DNA of 20,311 nucleotides from Planctomycetia bacterium (GTDB taxonomy: Bacteria; Planctomycetota; Planctomycetia; Pirellulales; UBA1268). Below the pieces are notes generated by a model. It was not told where the DNA came from and did not search any database. It worked only from the letters and a program-made list of their open reading frames with translations. The DNA is taken from contig RGVT01000010.1 of the NCBI GenBank assembly GCA_010027105.1, positions 1 through 20,311 of the forward strand, read 5' to 3'. Shown one piece after another: positions 18,096-20,311 of the stretch (its first letter is position 1; every line of letters starts with the position of its first letter). The position numbers were made by a program, and so were the translations under genes.

Positions 18096-19134
18096 GATCC
18101 CCACAGTCTATCCGAGCCGCTGGCACGCGGCAGCCTGGTTGGCCGCGTGCGTCGCGGGCTGCGCCGCAGCGGCTGATTCCACCGCCCGGTGCCGCGAGAC
18201 CCGCCGGCTGATGGGCGTGCCCTGGACGATCACGCTCCACGCCGCGACGCGGGCCGAGGGGGAGGCGGCGATCGCGGCGGCGTTCGCGGAGGTCGAGCGC
18301 CTGGAGGGAATCCTCTCCGACTACGACCCGGCAAGTGAACTCGTGCGTCTTTCGGCGGCGGCGCCCACGCCAACGCCCGTGCCGCTCGGCGACGACCTGT
18401 GGCGGGCCTTGTCGGCGGCCGTGGCATGGCGCGACGCGAGCGGCGGCGCCTTCGATCCGACCGTCGGACCGCTGACGACGCTCTGGCGACAGACCAGGCG
18501 GTCGGGCACGCTGCCCCGGACGGAAAAGCTCGCCGCCGCTCTCCGGGCCGTGGGGCCACGGACGCTCGTGCTCGATGAGCAGCGGCGCACGGCGGCGCTG
18601 CTCGAGCCGGGCATGCGGCTCGACCTCGGCGGCATCGGCATGGGGTATGCGGTCGACCGGGCGCTCGAGGTACTGGCCGGGCGCGGGATCGCCGCGGCGA
18701 TGATCGACGCCTCGGGGGACGTGGCCGTGTCGGGCCCGCCGCCGGGCAGGGCCGGATGGCGGATCGAGGTGGCGGCCTTCGGCAGGGAGAACGCAGCCGA
18801 TGGCCGCCCGACGATCGAACTGGTCAACGCGGCGGTGACCACGTCGGGCGATGCGTTCCAGGCGGCGGAGATCCACGGCGTGCGCTACAGCCACGTGGTC
18901 GATCCCCGCACGGGACTCGGCGTCGCGGGGCCGGCCGCGGTGACCGTGATCGCGCGGGACTGCACCACGGCCGACGCGCTCGCCACCGCGGCGAGCGTGC
19001 TGGGGCCGAAGGGGGGCCTGACGCTCGTGGAGGCGACGAGCGGGGCCGCCGCGCGGTTCGTGACGGCCGCCGGTGACGGCCGTGAGGTTCTCTCGTCGCG
19101 CTGGCCCGCGCAGCCCGCCCAGTCTGCCCCGTGA
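18094..19134 (+). CDS. apbE: FAD:protein FMN transferase (ApbE family), predicted lipoprotein
   Basis: A 346-residue ApbE-family protein that should transfer FMN from FAD to a Thr of flavoproteins such as the NqrB/NqrC or RnfD/RnfG subunits, outside the cytoplasmic membrane. The N-terminus has a short hydrophobic run ending in the lipobox VAGC (Cys23). Family motifs follow in order: LMGVPWTITLHA, DYDPASELVRLS, GGAFDPTVGPL, LDLGGIGMGYAVDRA, MIDASGDVAVSG, GVRYSHVVDPRTGLG and ADALATAASVLGP. In the fourth motif the usual GIAKGYA lysine is Met, which is unusual. The ATG at 18094 is the only start that keeps the lipoprotein signal. No Shine-Dalgarno sequence is visible. The flavoprotein partner is not in the window. 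Confidence 0.92.
   Translation: MIPTVYPSRWHAAAWLAACVAGCAAAADSTARCRETRRLMGVPWTITLHAATRAEGEAAIAAAFAEVERLEGILSDYDPASELVRLSAAAPTPTPVPLGDDLWRALSAAVAWRDASGGAFDPTVGPLTTLWRQTRRSGTLPRTEKLAAALRAVGPRTLVLDEQRRTAALLEPGMRLDLGGIGMGYAVDRALEVLAGRGIAAAMIDASGDVAVSGPPPGRAGWRIEVAAFGRENAADGRPTIELVNAAVTTSGDAFQAAEIHGVRYSHVVDPRTGLGVAGPAAVTVIARDCTTADALATAASVLGPKGGLTLVEATSGAAARFVTAAGDGREVLSSRWPAQPAQSAP
18105..18110 (-). promoter_or_regulatory. Leaderless-type -10 hexamer for the conserved hypothetical, inside apbE
   Basis: TAGACT on the minus strand ends 9 nt before the ATG at 18095 and lies within codons 4-6 of apbE. It is the third exact TAGACT found just before a gene start in this window. Confidence 0.4.
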
Positions 19135-19192
19135 CGGGCCGAAGGTGACGATTGCCCCAAGTTTGCGGGCTGCAAGGTCCGATATCCCCACG

Positions 19193-19297
19193 GCCGTCGC
19201 TGCGCCTGGGTGCAGCCGATGCGGGCGTGGAGTCGGGGGGCGACACGCCGGGAAGGGCCGTGGTTTCACGGCCGATCCCCCCGGGCGCAGCGGTGGC
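19193..19297 (+). ncRNA. Candidate structured leader RNA upstream of the TolC-family gene
   Basis: A closing stem pairs 19193-19206 with 19284-19297: 14 pairs, two of them G-U, with GCTGCGCC/GGCGCAGC perfect. Inside, a run of six G (19235-19240) can pair with six C (19277-19282), and GGCCGTG (19256-19262) pairs with CACGGCC (19267-19273) over a GTTT loop. GGCGTG/CACGCC (19224-19229/19244-19249) is an alternative pairing that competes with the G-run stem. The region ends 28 nt before the GTG of the TolC-like gene and begins 58 nt after apbE. There is no U-run, so a simple terminator is unlikely. It resembles no riboswitch class I can name. Confidence 0.4.
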
Positions 19298-19325
19298 ATT
19301 GTGACCGCACCGTGGACGCGCCCCC

Positions 19326-20311
19326 GTGAATGGACTGGTCCGCAGAGCCTGGGTTGTGCTGACGAGCCTCGCGCTCGTGGCCCCGGGCTGCGCGCCGCGG
19401 CAGCCGTTCTACTTCTTCGAGGATGGCGATCTTTCGCACTATGTGGGTGCGATCCAGAAGCTCGAATACCCCGACACGGAGCAGCAGCCGCTCGACGAGG
19501 CCGCAGGCACCCACGAGCCGCTCACGCTCTCCAACGCCAGGTTCGACCAGATCTGGGAACTCTCGCTCGAGGAGGCGATCCGCACGGCGCTCGAGAACGG
19601 CAAGGTGCTCCGCAACCTCGGCGGCCGGTTCGCCAGTTTCGGCGGCCCGCGGCCGCAGACGGGCGAGCCGCCCGTGTCGCTGCTCACCTCGCCCGCGCTC
19701 ACGCCGAGCATCTACGACCCGGCGATCGTCGAGACCGACCCTTTTCGTGGCGTCGAGAGCGCCCTGGCGGCGTTCGACGCCCAGTTGTCGATGACCTCGA
19801 CCTGGCAGAACGGCAATCGGCCCCAGAACGTCGATCCGCTGTTTCAGACGCTCATCTTCGTGCCCGTGTTGAAGACCAACACCGGCGTCACGACGACAGG
19901 CATCCAGAAGACGACGGCCACGGGCGGCCAGTTCGGCGTCTCGAACACGCTGCAGCTCGATGCGACCAACAACCTGTTTCGCGACGTTCCCTCGATCTGG
20001 ACGACGAGCTACGACTTCACCTTCAACCAGCCGCTCCTCCAGGGGGCGGGCGTGACGTACAACCGGATCGCCGGCCCCGACACGTTCAACAACATCCTGG
20101 GCCGGCCGAACTTCCGCGGCGTGCTCCTCGCCCGGATCAGCGCCGACATCTCGCTCGCCGACTTCGAGGCGGGCGTCCGCAACCTCGTGAGCGACACCGA
20201 GCAGTCGTATTGGGAGCTGTACTTCGCCTACCGCAACCTCGAGGCCCGCAAGGTGGGCCGCGACAGCTCCCTCGAGGCCTGGCGGAAGGTTCACGCCCTC
20301 TACGTGGAGCT
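19326..20311 (+). CDS. TolC-family outer-membrane protein, N-terminal part (cut by window end)
   Basis: The frame is open from GTG 19326 to the window end (328 whole codons) after an in-frame stop at 19302. The N-terminus has arginines (VRR), a hydrophobic stretch (AWVVLTSLALVA) and Cys22 after APG, a near-lipobox, so a lipoprotein is likely. WELSLEEAIRTALENGKVLR matches the first helix repeat of TolC-type proteins (outer-membrane efflux family PF02321). ALAAFDAQLSMTSTWQNG, FNQPLLQGAGVTYNRI and DTEQSYWELYFAYRNLEARK are also typical of TolC beta-barrel and helix segments. Such proteins form outer-membrane channels for efflux pumps or type I secretion. Partner pump genes would lie beyond the window. 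The GTG start is chosen because no in-frame ATG precedes the signal sequence. No clear Shine-Dalgarno sequence is present. Confidence 0.85.
   Translation, partial: MNGLVRRAWVVLTSLALVAPGCAPRQPFYFFEDGDLSHYVGAIQKLEYPDTEQQPLDEAAGTHEPLTLSNARFDQIWELSLEEAIRTALENGKVLRNLGGRFASFGGPRPQTGEPPVSLLTSPALTPSIYDPAIVETDPFRGVESALAAFDAQLSMTSTWQNGNRPQNVDPLFQTLIFVPVLKTNTGVTTTGIQKTTATGGQFGVSNTLQLDATNNLFRDVPSIWTTSYDFTFNQPLLQGAGVTYNRIAGPDTFNNILGRPNFRGVLLARISADISLADFEAGVRNLVSDTEQSYWELYFAYRNLEARKVGRDSSLEAWRKVHALYVE

Overview
The window is high-GC DNA that most resembles a planctomycete, probably of the Pirellulales type. The strongest indicators are the paired genes for a PSCyt1/PSCyt2/PSD1 multidomain protein (cytochrome-like, with a laminin-G insert) and a twin-arginine-signal DUF1501 protein. 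That pairing is largely confined to Planctomycetota and their relatives. A small hypothetical protein of planctomycete type and a TolC-like lipoprotein fit the same origin. This assignment rests on family recognition and was not tested by any search.

Layout. 1-328: right end of an IS3-family insertion sequence with the last 44 codons of its transposase. 326-1896: two toxin-antitoxin modules on the minus strand, an intact VapBC pair and an antitoxin/ParE pair whose toxin is frameshifted. 2252-2605: panD (aspartate 1-decarboxylase). 2622-7419 (minus): PSD1 gene followed by the DUF1501 gene, separated by a 106-bp inverted-repeat element. 7679-8794: Fic-family protein with a palindrome over its start codon. 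8874-14999: a 2041-residue exported alpha-2-macroglobulin-like protein. 15020-15406: DUF202 membrane protein. 15470-16366 (minus) and 16391-17377 (plus): a predicted 8-TM membrane protein and an aldo/keto reductase, divergent across only 24 bp. 17378-17603: palindromic repeat DNA. 17604-18095 (minus) and 18094-19134 (plus): a conserved hypothetical and an ApbE-type lipoprotein whose start codons overlap. 19193-19297: a candidate structured RNA. 19326-end: TolC-family gene, cut by the window edge.

How it works together. Most genes look like independent housekeeping or envelope functions and not one pathway. PSD1 and DUF1501 are probably one operon. The alpha-2-macroglobulin and DUF202 genes are closely spaced and could be co-transcribed. 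The first 2 kb is accessory DNA.

The most interesting material is non-coding. (1) A TAnnCT hexamer lies 6-9 nt before the ATG of five genes, suggesting leaderless transcripts. In one case two divergent hexamers share the central TA. (2) Arms of a GGTGAC/CACC inverted-repeat family sit exactly at gene ends and supply three stop codons. (3) A 105-nt foldable region precedes the TolC gene. (4) The alpha-2-macroglobulin lacks the thioester motif and carries a palindromic repeat inserted in frame. I saw no tRNA, rRNA, CRISPR array or prophage.
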